Assembly: GCA_910589315.1 (NCBI GenBank)
Contig: CAJUTB010000032.1
Span: forward strand, 1-30,927
DNA: 30,927 bases
Direction of reading: 5' to 3'
From: an uncultured Oscillibacter sp.
GTDB taxonomy: Bacteria; Bacillota; Clostridia; Oscillospirales; Oscillospiraceae
The notes beneath the pieces are model-generated. The model had not been told where the DNA came from and searched no databases. It worked only from the letters and a program-made list of their open reading frames with translations. The position numbers were made by a program, and so were the translations under genes. Shown here piece after piece: positions 15,814 to 23,981 of this stretch (positions are counted from its first letter, which is position 1; the number at the start of each line of letters is the position of its first letter).

Positions 15814-16416
15814 TTGAGTTTAGTCCCTTATGTAGTAGAGCAGACCAACCGGGGTGAACGCTCTTACGACATTTTCTCCCGGCTGCTGAATGACCGCATT
15901 GTGTTTCTGGGCGAGGAGGTCAACGCCACGACGGCCAGCCTGATTGTGGCCCAGCTCCTGTACCTGGAGGCCCAGGACCCCGACAAGGATATTCAGCTGT
16001 ATATCAACAGCCCCGGCGGCTCCGTCACCGACGGCATGGCGATCTATGATACCATGCAGTACGTCAAGTGCGACGTATCCACCATCTGCGTCGGCATGGC
16101 GGCCAGCATGGGCGCATTCCTGCTCTCCTCCGGGACCAAGGGCAAGCGCATCGCCCTGCCCAACGCGGAAATCATGATTCACCAGCCCTCCGCCGGGACC
16201 CAGGGCCAGATCACCGATATGGCCATTCACCTGAAACGTCTGGAGATCATCAAGAAGCGGATGAACCGGATTCTTTCGGAAAACACCGGTCGGCCGGTTG
16301 AGGAAGTGACCGCCGCCTGTGAGCGCGACAATTTTATGAGCGCGGAAGAAGCCCTGGAATTCGGTCTGATTGACAAGGTCCTCACAAAGAAAAGTGAGAA
16401 AAAGGCGGAGGAGTAA
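15814..16416 (+). CDS. clpP: ATP-dependent Clp protease proteolytic subunit
   Basis: The serine peptidase barrel that pairs with ClpX. 200 residues with the catalytic triad Ser98 (GMAASMGAF), His123 (MIHQPSAG) and Asp172 (ERDNFMS). The start codon is TTG at 15814, giving (M)SLVPYVVEQTNRGER, the usual mature N-terminus; GGAGG at 15801-15805 has 8-nt spacing. ATG codons further in would cut the N-terminal axial loops. It is followed by clpX at 33 nt. Confidence 0.96.
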   Translation: MSLVPYVVEQTNRGERSYDIFSRLLNDRIVFLGEEVNATTASLIVAQLLYLEAQDPDKDIQLYINSPGGSVTDGMAIYDTMQYVKCDVSTICVGMAASMGAFLLSSGTKGKRIALPNAEIMIHQPSAGTQGQITDMAIHLKRLEIIKKRMNRILSENTGRPVEEVTAACERDNFMSAEEALEFGLIDKVLTKKSEKKAEE

Positions 16417-16449
16417 GCCCGCCGGAAAGCAAGAACAAGAGGTAGAGCC

Positions 16450-17763
16450 ATGAATGACGAAGGCAAGAAGCCCCTGCGGTGTTCCTTCTGCGGCAAGCAT
16501 GAACAGCAGGTCCACCGTATGATACAAGGCCCCGGCGTGCGCATCTGTGACGAGTGCGTCCAGCTTTGTATGAGTATTTTGAACGACGGCTTTGAGCCGG
16601 TGGGTCCGGACCCTATGGAGGATATTCCGGACCAGCTTCCCACGCCCCGGGAGATTCGGGACATCCTGGATCAGTATGTGATCGGGCAGGAGGATGCCAA
16701 AGTATCGCTCTCCGTCGCGGTTTACAATCACTATAAGCGCATTTTCTTTGGCGGCGACGAGGATGTAGAGCTGCAAAAGAGCAACATCCTGATGCTTGGC
16801 CCCACTGGTTCCGGCAAAACGCTGTTTGCCCAGACCCTGGCGCGGATCCTGCGGGTGCCCTTCGCCATTGCCGACGCGACTACTTTGACGGAAGCCGGCT
16901 ACGTGGGCGACGACGTGGAAAATATTCTGCTGCGTCTGCTTCAGGCCGCCGATTTCGACGTGGAACGGGCCGAACACGGAATCATCTACGTGGATGAGAT
17001 CGACAAAATCGCCCGCAAGAGCGAAAACACCTCCATCACCCGGGACGTGTCCGGCGAGGGCGTGCAGCAGGCGCTGCTGAAAATCGTGGAGGGGACCGTG
17101 GCCAACGTCCCGCCCCAGGGCGGACGGAAGCACCCCCATCAGGAGTTCATCCAGATCAACACGAAAAATATTCTGTTTATCTGCGGCGGCGCGTTTGACG
17201 GACTGGAAAAGATCATCGAACGGCGTCTGGACAAGAAAAGCATTGGCTTCGGCGCGGATGTCCAGGGCAAAAAGGAAAAGGACCTCAGCCAGGTTCTGCA
17301 TGAGGTCCAGCCTCACGATCTTCTGAAATTCGGCATTATTCCGGAGCTGGTGGGCCGTCTGCCCATCATTGCGCCGCTCAATGCGCTGAAGCGGGAAGAT
17401 CTGGTGCGTATTTTGCAGGAACCGAAAAACGCCCTGGTGAAGCAGTATAAAAAGCTCCTGGAATATGATGACGTAGACCTGGAATTTCAGCCGGAGGCCC
17501 TGGACGCCATCGCGGACAAGGCGATTGAGCGCAACATTGGCGCGCGCGGCCTGCGGGCGGTGATGGAGGGGATGTTGACGCAGATCATGTACGACATTCC
17601 CTCGGACCCGACCATAGTGAAGGCCGTGGTTACAAAGGACTGTGTGGATGGAAACGGCCAGCCGGAGCTGGTTCGGGACCCGGATAAGGTGAGCTATTCG
17701 GTTAAGCTGAACACCGGCAAGGGCGGGAAATCCCGTAAATCTACACCAAAGTCGGCGTCATGA
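16450..17763 (+). CDS. clpX: ATP-dependent Clp protease ATPase subunit ClpX
   Basis: AAA+ unfoldase that feeds substrates to ClpP. 437 residues: an N-terminal zinc-binding domain with Cys11, Cys14, Cys33 and Cys36, Walker A GPTGSGKT (117-124), Walker B IYVDEIDKI (about 180-188), and the ClpP-docking loop with IGF in KSIGFGADV (about 262-270). The C-terminal sensor 2 region (NIGARGLRAVMEG) is complete, and the tail after it is short and basic. A strong terminator directly follows, so the tig-clpP-clpX unit ends here. Confidence 0.97.
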   Translation: MNDEGKKPLRCSFCGKHEQQVHRMIQGPGVRICDECVQLCMSILNDGFEPVGPDPMEDIPDQLPTPREIRDILDQYVIGQEDAKVSLSVAVYNHYKRIFFGGDEDVELQKSNILMLGPTGSGKTLFAQTLARILRVPFAIADATTLTEAGYVGDDVENILLRLLQAADFDVERAEHGIIYVDEIDKIARKSENTSITRDVSGEGVQQALLKIVEGTVANVPPQGGRKHPHQEFIQINTKNILFICGGAFDGLEKIIERRLDKKSIGFGADVQGKKEKDLSQVLHEVQPHDLLKFGIIPELVGRLPIIAPLNALKREDLVRILQEPKNALVKQYKKLLEYDDVDLEFQPEALDAIADKAIERNIGARGLRAVMEGMLTQIMYDIPSDPTIVKAVVTKDCVDGNGQPELVRDPDKVSYSVKLNTGKGGKSRKSTPKSAS

Positions 17764-17770
17764 AAAATCG

Positions 17771-17809
17771 GAGGAAGGGACGCCGGTCCCTTCCTCTGTC
17801 CGTTTTTTT
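17771..17809 (+). terminator. Intrinsic terminator after clpX
   Basis: GAGGAAGGGAC (17771-17781) pairs with GTCCCTTCCTC (17786-17796) around a GCCG loop, 11 perfect base pairs. A run of seven T follows at 17803-17809 after six intervening bases (TGTCCG), slightly further than ideal. Confidence 0.8.
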
Positions 17810-17831
17810 CCTATGAAAAGATTTTACTACT

Positions 17832-17880
17832 ATGCGGATAGCAATTGATTTGAAAACCACGAACAGCGAGCGGTCCGCAT
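17832..17880 (+). promoter_or_regulatory. Leader of lon with long-range inverted repeat
   Basis: The gap between the clpX terminator and lon has ATGCGGA (17832-17838) and TCCGCAT (17874-17880), which could close a stem around 35 nt. A TACTAT -10 candidate (17828-17833) has no good -35. No CIRCE repeat is visible. Lon thus appears to be a separate transcription unit. Confidence 0.35.
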
Positions 17881-17911
17881 CTTTGGGTTTCCCCGGAAAG
17901 GAAGCATTCCT

Positions 17912-20323
17912 ATGGAATTGATGACGATGAATATTCCCGTTCTGGCTCTGCGGGGCCTGACGGTATTCCCCCATATGAACCTGACTTTTGACGTGGAGCG
18001 CCGGATATCCATTGCGGCCTTGGAGCGGGCGATGGAGGCGGACCAGAATGTATTTCTGGTCACCCAGAGGGAAATTGGCATCGAATTGCCGGAGGAAGAC
18101 GACCTGTATGAGATGGGTACTGTGGCTCACATCCGGCAGGTTCTGCGGCTGTCGTCCAATTCCGTCCGGGTCATTGTGGAGGGCCTGCGCCGGGCACGGC
18201 TGCGCCGCCTGTGGCACTCGGTTCCCTACCTTCAGGCCAACGTGGAGGAGGTGCAGGAGGAGACGGTTTCCGAAAACCTGCTGCACAGTCCCCGGACCGA
18301 GGCCCTTCTGCGGCAGGCGTGGAACCTGTTTGCGGATTATGCCCAGCTGGCGGGAAGCGTGCCGGAGGAGGTCACGTCCGCCGTGATGGACTGCCGGGAA
18401 GTGGGCTATCTGGCGGATTTCATCGCCCAGAATATTCCGCTTCGCCACCCGGATAAACAGGATATTCTGGAGGAACTGGCCCCCTTTGCCCGTCTGCGGA
18501 AGCTGATCGGCTTTTTGTCCCGGGAATGCAACGTCTTGGGTTTTGAGCACGAGATGGAGGACAAGATCCGGGAGCAGCTGGTCCGGACTCAGCGGGACCA
18601 GATTTTGCGGACGCAGATTCGGGTCTTGCAAAACGAGCTGGGAGAAGGCGACGAGGAGGATGAAGTTGAGGATTACCGGGAAAAAATCCTGGGACTCAAG
18701 CTGGAGGAGGAACCCCGCAGCCATCTTTTGAAGGAAGTGTCGAAGCTGGCGCGGCAGCCCTACGGGAGCGCGGAGGCGTCGGTGATTCGGAACTATCTGG
18801 ACACCTGTCTGGAACTGCCCTGGAACACCGAGACCCGGGAGCGCGTCAGCGTGGACGCCGCCCGGAAGGTGCTGGAACGGGATCATTACGGCATGGAAAA
18901 GGTCAAAGAGCGAATTTTGGAGACCATCGCCGTGCGGCAGATGAATCCTCAGAGCAAGGGACAGATTCTGTGTCTGGTAGGGCCGCCGGGCGTGGGCAAA
19001 ACGTCCATTGCCGTCTCTGTGGCCAAGGCGTTAAACCGGAAGCTGGCCCGCCTGTCCCTGGGCGGCGTGCGGGATGAAGCGGATATTCGGGGCCACCGGC
19101 GGACCTACATAGGGTCCATGCCGGGGCGCGTGATCGAGGCCATTACCCGCGGCGGCTCCATGAATCCCCTGCTGCTTCTGGACGAGATCGACAAGCTGGG
19201 AAGCGATTACCGGGGCGACCCTTCCGCCGCGCTGCTGGAAGTGCTGGACAGCGAGCAGAACTATGCCTTCCGGGATCACTATCTGGAAATTCCGGTAGAC
19301 TTGAGCCATGTGATGTTCATTACCACCGCCAATACGACGGACACCATTCCCCGTCCCCTGCTGGACCGGATGGAGGTCATCCGCCTGTCCAGCTACACCG
19401 ACGAGGAAAAGGTGCAGATTGCGAAACGCCACCTGCTGCCCAAGCAGCTGACTGAGCACGGCCTGCGCAAGTCGGTTCTGCGGATCAGCGACGATATTTT
19501 CCGAATCATCGTCCGGGATTATACCCGGGAATCCGGCGTCCGTCAATTGGAACGGCGCATCGCGGCGATTTGCCGTAAGACGGATATGCGGCTGCTGTCG
19601 GAGGAGATCAAACGGATTCAGGTGAATATCGAAGACCTGCCCAAGCTGCTGGACTGCCAGCCGTATCCGCCCGCCGTTCACACGGACCGGGAGGAAACCG
19701 GCGTGGTGAACGGCTTGGCATGGACGGAATCGGGCGGAGAAATTCTGGAAGTGGAAGTCAACGTCATGGACGGCACAGGCAAGCTGGAACTGACCGGAAA
19801 CCTGGGCGACGTGATGAAGGAGTCCGCCCAGGCGGCCTTGAGTTGTCTGCGGAGCCGTGCGGCAGAGCTTGGAATTCCGAAGGATTTTTACAAGACGAAG
19901 GATGTGCACGTCCATTTTCCCGAAGGCGCGGTGCCCAAGGATGGACCGTCTGCCGGAATCGCCGTGTCCACGGCCATGCTTTCTGCGCTGACGGGCCGGA
20001 AGGTTCGGGCTGGAATCGCCATGACCGGCGAAGTAACGCTGCGGGGCCGGGTTCTGGCCATCGGCGGGCTGAAGGAAAAGACCATGGCTGCCAAGCGTCA
20101 TGGCATCGGCACGATTTTAATTCCGAAGGACAATGTTCGGGATTTGGAAGAAATTGACCAGAAAATTAAGGCATTTCTGCGGTTTGTTCCGGTGGAGACC
20201 GTTGACCAGGTGTTCGCCGAAGCGTTGTGTCCGGCTGCGCCGGTCATCCGGGAGGAACGCCCGGAGACGCTGTCCGTGTTCTCCGGCTGTGAGAGCAGTA
20301 CCGGCGACACGCTGCGGCAGTGA
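17912..20323 (+). CDS. lon: ATP-dependent protease Lon
   Basis: 803 residues: N-terminal substrate-binding domain (1-200, PVLALRGLTVFPHM start), coiled coil (about 200-280), AAA+ module with Walker A GPPGVGKTS (about 356-364) and Walker B LLLLDEIDKL, and the C-terminal protease domain with the catalytic serine in PKDGPSAGIA (about 680) and lysine in GGLKEKTMAA (about 722). It degrades misfolded and regulatory proteins in the cytoplasm. The ribosome binding site is GGAAAGGAAG. It ends 12 nt before engB. Confidence 0.97.
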   Translation: MELMTMNIPVLALRGLTVFPHMNLTFDVERRISIAALERAMEADQNVFLVTQREIGIELPEEDDLYEMGTVAHIRQVLRLSSNSVRVIVEGLRRARLRRLWHSVPYLQANVEEVQEETVSENLLHSPRTEALLRQAWNLFADYAQLAGSVPEEVTSAVMDCREVGYLADFIAQNIPLRHPDKQDILEELAPFARLRKLIGFLSRECNVLGFEHEMEDKIREQLVRTQRDQILRTQIRVLQNELGEGDEEDEVEDYREKILGLKLEEEPRSHLLKEVSKLARQPYGSAEASVIRNYLDTCLELPWNTETRERVSVDAARKVLERDHYGMEKVKERILETIAVRQMNPQSKGQILCLVGPPGVGKTSIAVSVAKALNRKLARLSLGGVRDEADIRGHRRTYIGSMPGRVIEAITRGGSMNPLLLLDEIDKLGSDYRGDPSAALLEVLDSEQNYAFRDHYLEIPVDLSHVMFITTANTTDTIPRPLLDRMEVIRLSSYTDEEKVQIAKRHLLPKQLTEHGLRKSVLRISDDIFRIIVRDYTRESGVRQLERRIAAICRKTDMRLLSEEIKRIQVNIEDLPKLLDCQPYPPAVHTDREETGVVNGLAWTESGGEILEVEVNVMDGTGKLELTGNLGDVMKESAQAALSCLRSRAAELGIPKDFYKTKDVHVHFPEGAVPKDGPSAGIAVSTAMLSALTGRKVRAGIAMTGEVTLRGRVLAIGGLKEKTMAAKRHGIGTILIPKDNVRDLEEIDQKIKAFLRFVPVETVDQVFAEALCPAAPVIREERPETLSVFSGCESSTGDTLRQ

Positions 20324-20335
20324 AAGGGAACGTGC

Positions 20336-20932
20336 ATGGGTTTGAATTTTGGAAAGGCGGAGTTTATACGCTCCGCCGCATCGAAAGAGCAGTTTTTGTG
20401 GGATGGCTTGCCGCAGTTTGTATTTGCAGGGCGGTCAAACGTGGGAAAATCTTCAGTCATCAACCGCTTGCTGGGCCGGAAAAATCTGGCTTATGTGGGG
20501 GCGTCTCCCGGTAAAACCACCCAGGTGAATTACTATCTGGTGGACCGGCGGGCGTATCTGGTAGATCTGCCGGGCTATGGCTACGCCAAGGTGTCCAAGG
20601 CGGAGAAGGAGCGGTGGGGACGGCTGATGGACTGCTATTTTCAGGAAGCCCATATCACCGCAGGCATTTTGATTGTTGACATCCGGCACAAGCCGACGGC
20701 GGACGACGTGACAATGAACGCCTGGTTTCGGGAGACGGGCTGTCCGAAAATCGTGGTTGCCAACAAGCTGGATAAGCTGAAAAAGAGCCAGGTAGAACCG
20801 GCTTTGGCGTTGATTCGGGAGACCTTGGAGCTGGGAGAGACGGACTGTCTCGTCCCGTTTTCCGCGGAAAAGGGCGCAGGCAAGGAAGAGTTGATCCGCC
20901 TGCTGAACGCGGCCTGCGGCGAAGGAACGTGA
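20336..20932 (+). CDS. engB: Ribosome biogenesis GTP-binding protein EngB (YsxC)
   Basis: A TrmE-Era-EngA-like GTPase for 50S assembly. 198 residues with G1 GRSNVGKSS (about 31-39), G2 in SPGKTTQ, G3 DLPGYGYA and G4 NKLDKL. The starting GLNFGKAEFIRSAAS is typical. Ribosome binding site GAAAGGGA at 20322-20329 lies over the lon stop, so the two are translated together. lon-engB is a conserved Firmicute pair. A strong terminator follows. Confidence 0.95.
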   Translation: MGLNFGKAEFIRSAASKEQFLWDGLPQFVFAGRSNVGKSSVINRLLGRKNLAYVGASPGKTTQVNYYLVDRRAYLVDLPGYGYAKVSKAEKERWGRLMDCYFQEAHITAGILIVDIRHKPTADDVTMNAWFRETGCPKIVVANKLDKLKKSQVEPALALIRETLELGETDCLVPFSAEKGAGKEELIRLLNAACGEGT

Positions 20933-20953
20933 CCTTCTGTGAAGCACATAAAA

Positions 20954-20998
20954 CAGGCGGAGTTTTCTTGCAGGACAAGGAAACTCCGTCTTGTTTTT
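20954..20998 (+). terminator. Intrinsic terminator after engB
   Basis: Thirteen paired positions, 20958-20970 with 20976-20988 (one T-G pair), loop CAGGA, then TTGTTTTT at 20991-20998. It marks the end of the conserved housekeeping block and the start of the accessory region. Confidence 0.85.
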
Positions 20999-21041
20999 GG
21001 ACAGCCAATTTGCAGACCGGGTTTGTAGAGGAGGAGGAAGA

Positions 21042-21473
21042 ATTACGAAGACACAATATAATTTGGAAAGGTTCGTAAAGGCACAGCATGGAGACTACCA
21101 AACAGCCTTGTCCGAAATAAAGAAGGGGCGGAAGAGGAGCCATTGGATGTGGTATATATTCCCGCAGCTCAAGGGTTTGGGAAGAAGTCCAACATCGGAA
21201 TTTTATGGTATCGCAAACCTGGAGGAAGCGGCGGCTTTTTTGGAGGACCCATATTTGGGCGCAAATCTCCGGGAGATTTGCGGTGTGTTGACGGCACTTA
21301 CGACGAGCAATGCCAGAGAAGTGTTTGGCATTCCGGATAACATGAAGTTGAAATCGTCTATGACGCTGTTTGCCCACGCGTGCAGCGGAAATCAAATTTT
21401 TCTGGACGTTCTCGAAAAATACTTTCAGGGCCAGCAGGACACCCAGACCTTAAAGCTGTTGAATTTGCGATAG
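21042..21473 (+). CDS. DUF1810 protein with probable ATT start
   Basis: 143 residues of the DUF1810 (calpastatin-like) family: YNLERFVKAQHGDYQTALSE, then the core GRKRSHWMWYIFPQLKGLG and a helical C-terminus with LKSSMTLFAHACSG. Function unknown. The ORF stays open upstream to a TTG at 20991, but that lies in the engB terminator and has no ribosome binding site. GAGGAGGAGGAAG (21028-21040) is followed by ATT at 21042, giving (M)TKTQYNLERF, the usual family start. So this looks like a second non-ATG start of ATN type in the window. Confidence 0.75.
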   Translation: MTKTQYNLERFVKAQHGDYQTALSEIKKGRKRSHWMWYIFPQLKGLGRSPTSEFYGIANLEEAAAFLEDPYLGANLREICGVLTALTTSNAREVFGIPDNMKLKSSMTLFAHACSGNQIFLDVLEKYFQGQQDTQTLKLLNLR

Positions 21474-21776
21474 GATACCGCTTTTTGGTATAGAACCCGT
21501 CCAAATAAAAATTTTTCAAGTGGCAATCTTCACTAGCCGTCAAAATATCGTCCACTTCTGGTCTCCGGCTCTACTGGTAAACGCTGCTTGTTCCAAAGAT
21601 CACCATAACACAGTCCCTCGGTTGTCAATCGAAATTGGCATCAAAACGTTTTTTCTCCGCCCAATGTGGATTTCCAAACATCCCCAAGGCCGCTGGCAGT
21701 ATTGCACAGGAAATATTGCGTATACTACCTTTTGCCAGACAGACATAGCTACCAAAAGAGAAAAGGAGTTTTGAAT
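21474..21776. other. Non-coding stretch before the truncated regulator
   Basis: About 300 nt with no gene that I can support. It has AT-rich sequence, a small hairpin ATACC/GGTAT (about 21473-21493), and TATACT near 21720 that could be part of a -10 for the downstream gene, but without a suitably spaced -35. Confidence 0.5.
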
Positions 21777-21959
21777 ATGAAGGCAACTGGAATCGTGCGG
21801 CGTATTGACGACCTGGGCCGGGTCGTCATTCCGAAGGAAATCCGCCGCACCATGCGCATCCGCGAGGGCGACCCATCACAGATAACGTTGGAGCCGTGGG
21901 AGCGGTTCTGTGCCGGGGTACTGGGGCTGGAGAAGCGGATGGGGTGGAGCGGTACATAA
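21777..21959 (+). pseudogene. Truncated AbrB/SpoVT-type transition regulator
   Basis: The start matches the SpoVT/AbrB swapped-hairpin DNA-binding domain: MKATGIVRRIDDLGRVVIPK then EIRRTMRIREGDP. After REGDP the family pattern (normally a phrase such as LEIF, then an EVILKKY core) is lost and 27 unrelated residues lead to a stop. At 60 residues it lacks the C-terminal half and part of the DNA-binding core strands. A good ribosome binding site (AAAAGGAG) remains. The break, near 21872, fits a deletion or insertion junction. It probably is not functional, unless the short form acts as a dominant-negative. Confidence 0.75.
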
Positions 21960-21985
21960 CAATCCGGAAATTTTCGTGCAAATCA

Positions 21986-22014
21986 TTGCAATTTTTGTGC
22001 GGATAGCATATACT
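21986..22014 (+). promoter_or_regulatory. Promoter of the toxin-antitoxin operon with operator-like palindrome
   Basis: TTGCAA (21986-21991), 17-bp spacer and TATACT (22009-22014). The -10 lies in an imperfect palindrome, GCATATA-C-TATAAGC (22006-22020), a likely site for autorepression by the antitoxin. The transcript would start near 22021. Confidence 0.65.
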
Positions 22015-22044
22015 ATAAGCATAAATTGAAAGGGAGATGATGAT

Positions 22045-22323
22045 ATGGCTGGCACAACCACGAATATCAGCATCCGCATGGACGCCGACCTGAAAGCCCA
22101 GGCCGACGCTCTCTTTGCGGAATTGGGGATGAACCTCTCCACGGCGTTTAATATCTTCGTCCGACAGTCCCTCCGGGAGGGCCGGATCCCCTTTGACATT
22201 GCGCTCAATCAGCCCAACAAGGAGACCATCGCCGCTATGCTGGAGGCGGAACGGATCGCCCATGACCCCAGTGTAAAGCATTATACCGATGTAGAAGAAG
22301 CCCTCCGGGAGCTGAAACGATGA
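22045..22323 (+). CDS. dinJ: RelB/DinJ family antitoxin
   Basis: 92 residues. The N-terminal ribbon-helix-helix, TTTNISIRMDADLKAQADALF, and LGMNLSTAFNIFVRQSLREG are characteristic of RelB/DinJ antitoxins that bind DNA as dimers. The C-terminal part (about 55-92) should wrap the toxin. It overlaps the toxin start by ATGA, which keeps antitoxin translation ahead of the toxin. Ribosome binding site AAAGGGAG. Symbol by family resemblance. Confidence 0.9.
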   Translation: MAGTTTNISIRMDADLKAQADALFAELGMNLSTAFNIFVRQSLREGRIPFDIALNQPNKETIAAMLEAERIAHDPSVKHYTDVEEALRELKR

Positions 22324-22601
22324 AACGCGATATTGTTTGGACGACGCAGTTCAAAAAGGATTACAAGCTGGCTGTAAAGCGGAAGCTGGATATTTCCTTA
22401 TTGGACGACATTATCCGAGCATTGTCCCAGGGTGAATTGCTGCCGGAGAAGAACAAAGACCACAGCCTGTCTGGGGACTGGGCTGGGCATCGGGAATGCC
22501 ACATTCTCCCGAACTGGCTCCTGATCTACCGTATTGAGGACAATGTGTTGGTGCTGACGATGTCCCGCACTGGAACGCACAGCGATTTGTTTGGTAAATG
22601 A
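22320..22601 (+). CDS. yafQ: YafQ family mRNA interferase toxin
   Basis: 93 residues of the RelE/YafQ fold: MKRDIVWTTQFKKDYKLAVK, KDHSLSGDWAGHRECHI and LIYRIEDNVLVLTMSRTGTH. Family members cleave mRNA in the ribosomal A site. Compared with the E. coli residues His50, His63, Asp67 and His87, I read His48, His61, Asn65 (in HILPNWLLIY) and His87, so the catalytic acid is changed to Asn. The ATGA overlap with the antitoxin is normal. Activity may be lower than in the E. coli enzyme. Confidence 0.9.
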   Translation: MKRDIVWTTQFKKDYKLAVKRKLDISLLDDIIRALSQGELLPEKNKDHSLSGDWAGHRECHILPNWLLIYRIEDNVLVLTMSRTGTHSDLFGK

Positions 22602-22634
22602 GGGCTGTTTGCGAAGGTGGAAAGGACATATTTT

Positions 22635-23672
22635 ATGGATGAACTGATGAAACGGGAGAGTGCGCCGGAGGCCCCCCAGTCAGAGGACGCTTACCACTCC
22701 ATCCGGGGCTATGTGATCGAGGCGCAGCGGCAGGTTTATACGGCGGTCAACTCTGCCATGGTGACGGCCTATTGGAACATCGGAAAGTCGATTTTTGAAG
22801 TCTGCGGGGAGAACGACCGGGCGGCCTATGGCAAGCAGGCGCTGAAATACATTTCGGAACGGCTGACGGAGGAATTTGGAAAAGGCTTTAATCTCCGGAA
22901 CCTGCGATATATGCGGCAGTTTTATCTGGCGTTTCCAAATGTGAACGCACTGCGTTCCGAATTGAGCTGGACACATTACCGTTCTTTGATGAAGGTAAAT
23001 GATACCAAGGCAAGGGCTTTCTATATGGAGGAGTGTGCCAAGGCCGGCTGGAGTTCACGCCAATTGGAGCGGCAAATCAACACCATGTTTTACCAGCGTA
23101 TGCTGGCCAGCCGGGACAAGGAGAGTGTGGCAGCGGAGATTCAGACCACCGAACCCAAGCCAGAGTATGAGCAGATCATAAAGGACCCCTATGTGCTGGA
23201 GTTCCTGGACCTCCCGGCCAACGAACATTTCTACGAGTCGACCTTGGAACAGGCACTGATCGACCATTTGCAGAAATTCCTCCTGGAGCTGGGCCGCGGG
23301 TTTTCCTTTGTGGCACGGCAGAAGCATTTTAATGTGGATGGACAGCATTTTTATATTGATTTGGTGTTTTATAACTATATCTTAAAGTGCTTCGTGCTGA
23401 TCGACCTGAAAACGGGACTCCTCACCCATCAGGACATCGGGCAGATGCAGATGTACGTGAATTACTACACCCGATATCAGATGAACGAGGGAGACAACCC
23501 ACCGGTGGGACTGCTCCTGTGCGCCCAGAAAAGCAATACGTTGGTGCAGCTGACCTTGCCAGAGGATAACCGGCAGATTTACGCCGCCAAATATCTGCCT
23601 TACCTGCCTACTGAGGAGGAGCTGAAACGGGAGCTGAAGCTGGAGGAATTTGAACGGCTGGAGGGTGTGTAG
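22635..23672 (+). CDS. yhcG: YhcG family PD-(D/E)XK nuclease (DUF1016)
   Basis: 345 residues. The N-terminal DUF1016 domain (about 15-150; VTAYWNIGKSIFEVC, LRNLRYMRQFY, LSWTHYRSLM) is followed by a PD-(D/E)XK nuclease domain with YIDLVFYN and FVLIDLKTG (about 239-260). The usual E-x-K acid is Asp here (IDLKTG). Homologues lie in defence and toxin-antitoxin islands and with RM systems, and may restrict or protect DNA. The ATG at 22635 is preferred (AAAGGA 8 nt upstream) over a GTG at 22617. It lies 33 nt after yafQ. A terminator follows. Confidence 0.88.
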   Translation: MDELMKRESAPEAPQSEDAYHSIRGYVIEAQRQVYTAVNSAMVTAYWNIGKSIFEVCGENDRAAYGKQALKYISERLTEEFGKGFNLRNLRYMRQFYLAFPNVNALRSELSWTHYRSLMKVNDTKARAFYMEECAKAGWSSRQLERQINTMFYQRMLASRDKESVAAEIQTTEPKPEYEQIIKDPYVLEFLDLPANEHFYESTLEQALIDHLQKFLLELGRGFSFVARQKHFNVDGQHFYIDLVFYNYILKCFVLIDLKTGLLTHQDIGQMQMYVNYYTRYQMNEGDNPPVGLLLCAQKSNTLVQLTLPEDNRQIYAAKYLPYLPTEEELKRELKLEEFERLEGV

Positions 23673-23701
23673 CGGAAGGCCAACGGGCGTGAACAAAAAA
23701 G

Positions 23702-23738
23702 TCGCAAACGTATGAGAGACATACGTTTGCGATTTTTT
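23702..23738 (+). terminator. Intrinsic terminator after the YhcG gene
   Basis: TCGCAAACGTATG (23702-23714) pairs perfectly with CATACGTTTGCGA (23720-23732) around AGAGA, followed by TTTTTT (23733-23738). The A-run just before would give the same signal on the minus strand. Confidence 0.88.
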
Positions 23739-23768
23739 AAAGTGTTAAGCGCGAAAGGAGAAACGCAT

Positions 23769-23795
23769 ATGATGGCGCGAACCCGTCTGAAATAA
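23769..23795 (+). other. Orphan gene start, 8 codons
   Basis: AAAGGAGAAACGCAT then ATGATGGCGCGAACCCGTCT and a stop at 23793 encode MMARTRLK. The ribosome binding site is strong but the frame ends at once, so this may be the start of a gene lost by rearrangement. The rest of the 309-nt gap (23673-23981) has no gene that I recognise. Confidence 0.35.
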
Positions 23796-23981
23796 AATGA
23801 TATCTTATTTTGGCCATGACTGCTAATTGAGGCCTACTCCATAACCCTGGAAAAAGCAACCACAGACAGGAACAAAAACAGGGCAAGAACCGCCCGGAAC
23901 GACCTGGAGAGATTTAGAGCAATTCTCTGAATGGGAATAAATCAGGAAGTGTGGTAGAATAACGGCGAGGTGAGGGAAATA

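Noticed and set aside
15820..17316. Long minus-strand open frame opposite clpP and clpX
   Set aside because: Spans two known genes and the gap between them in antisense; no ribosome binding site or domain.
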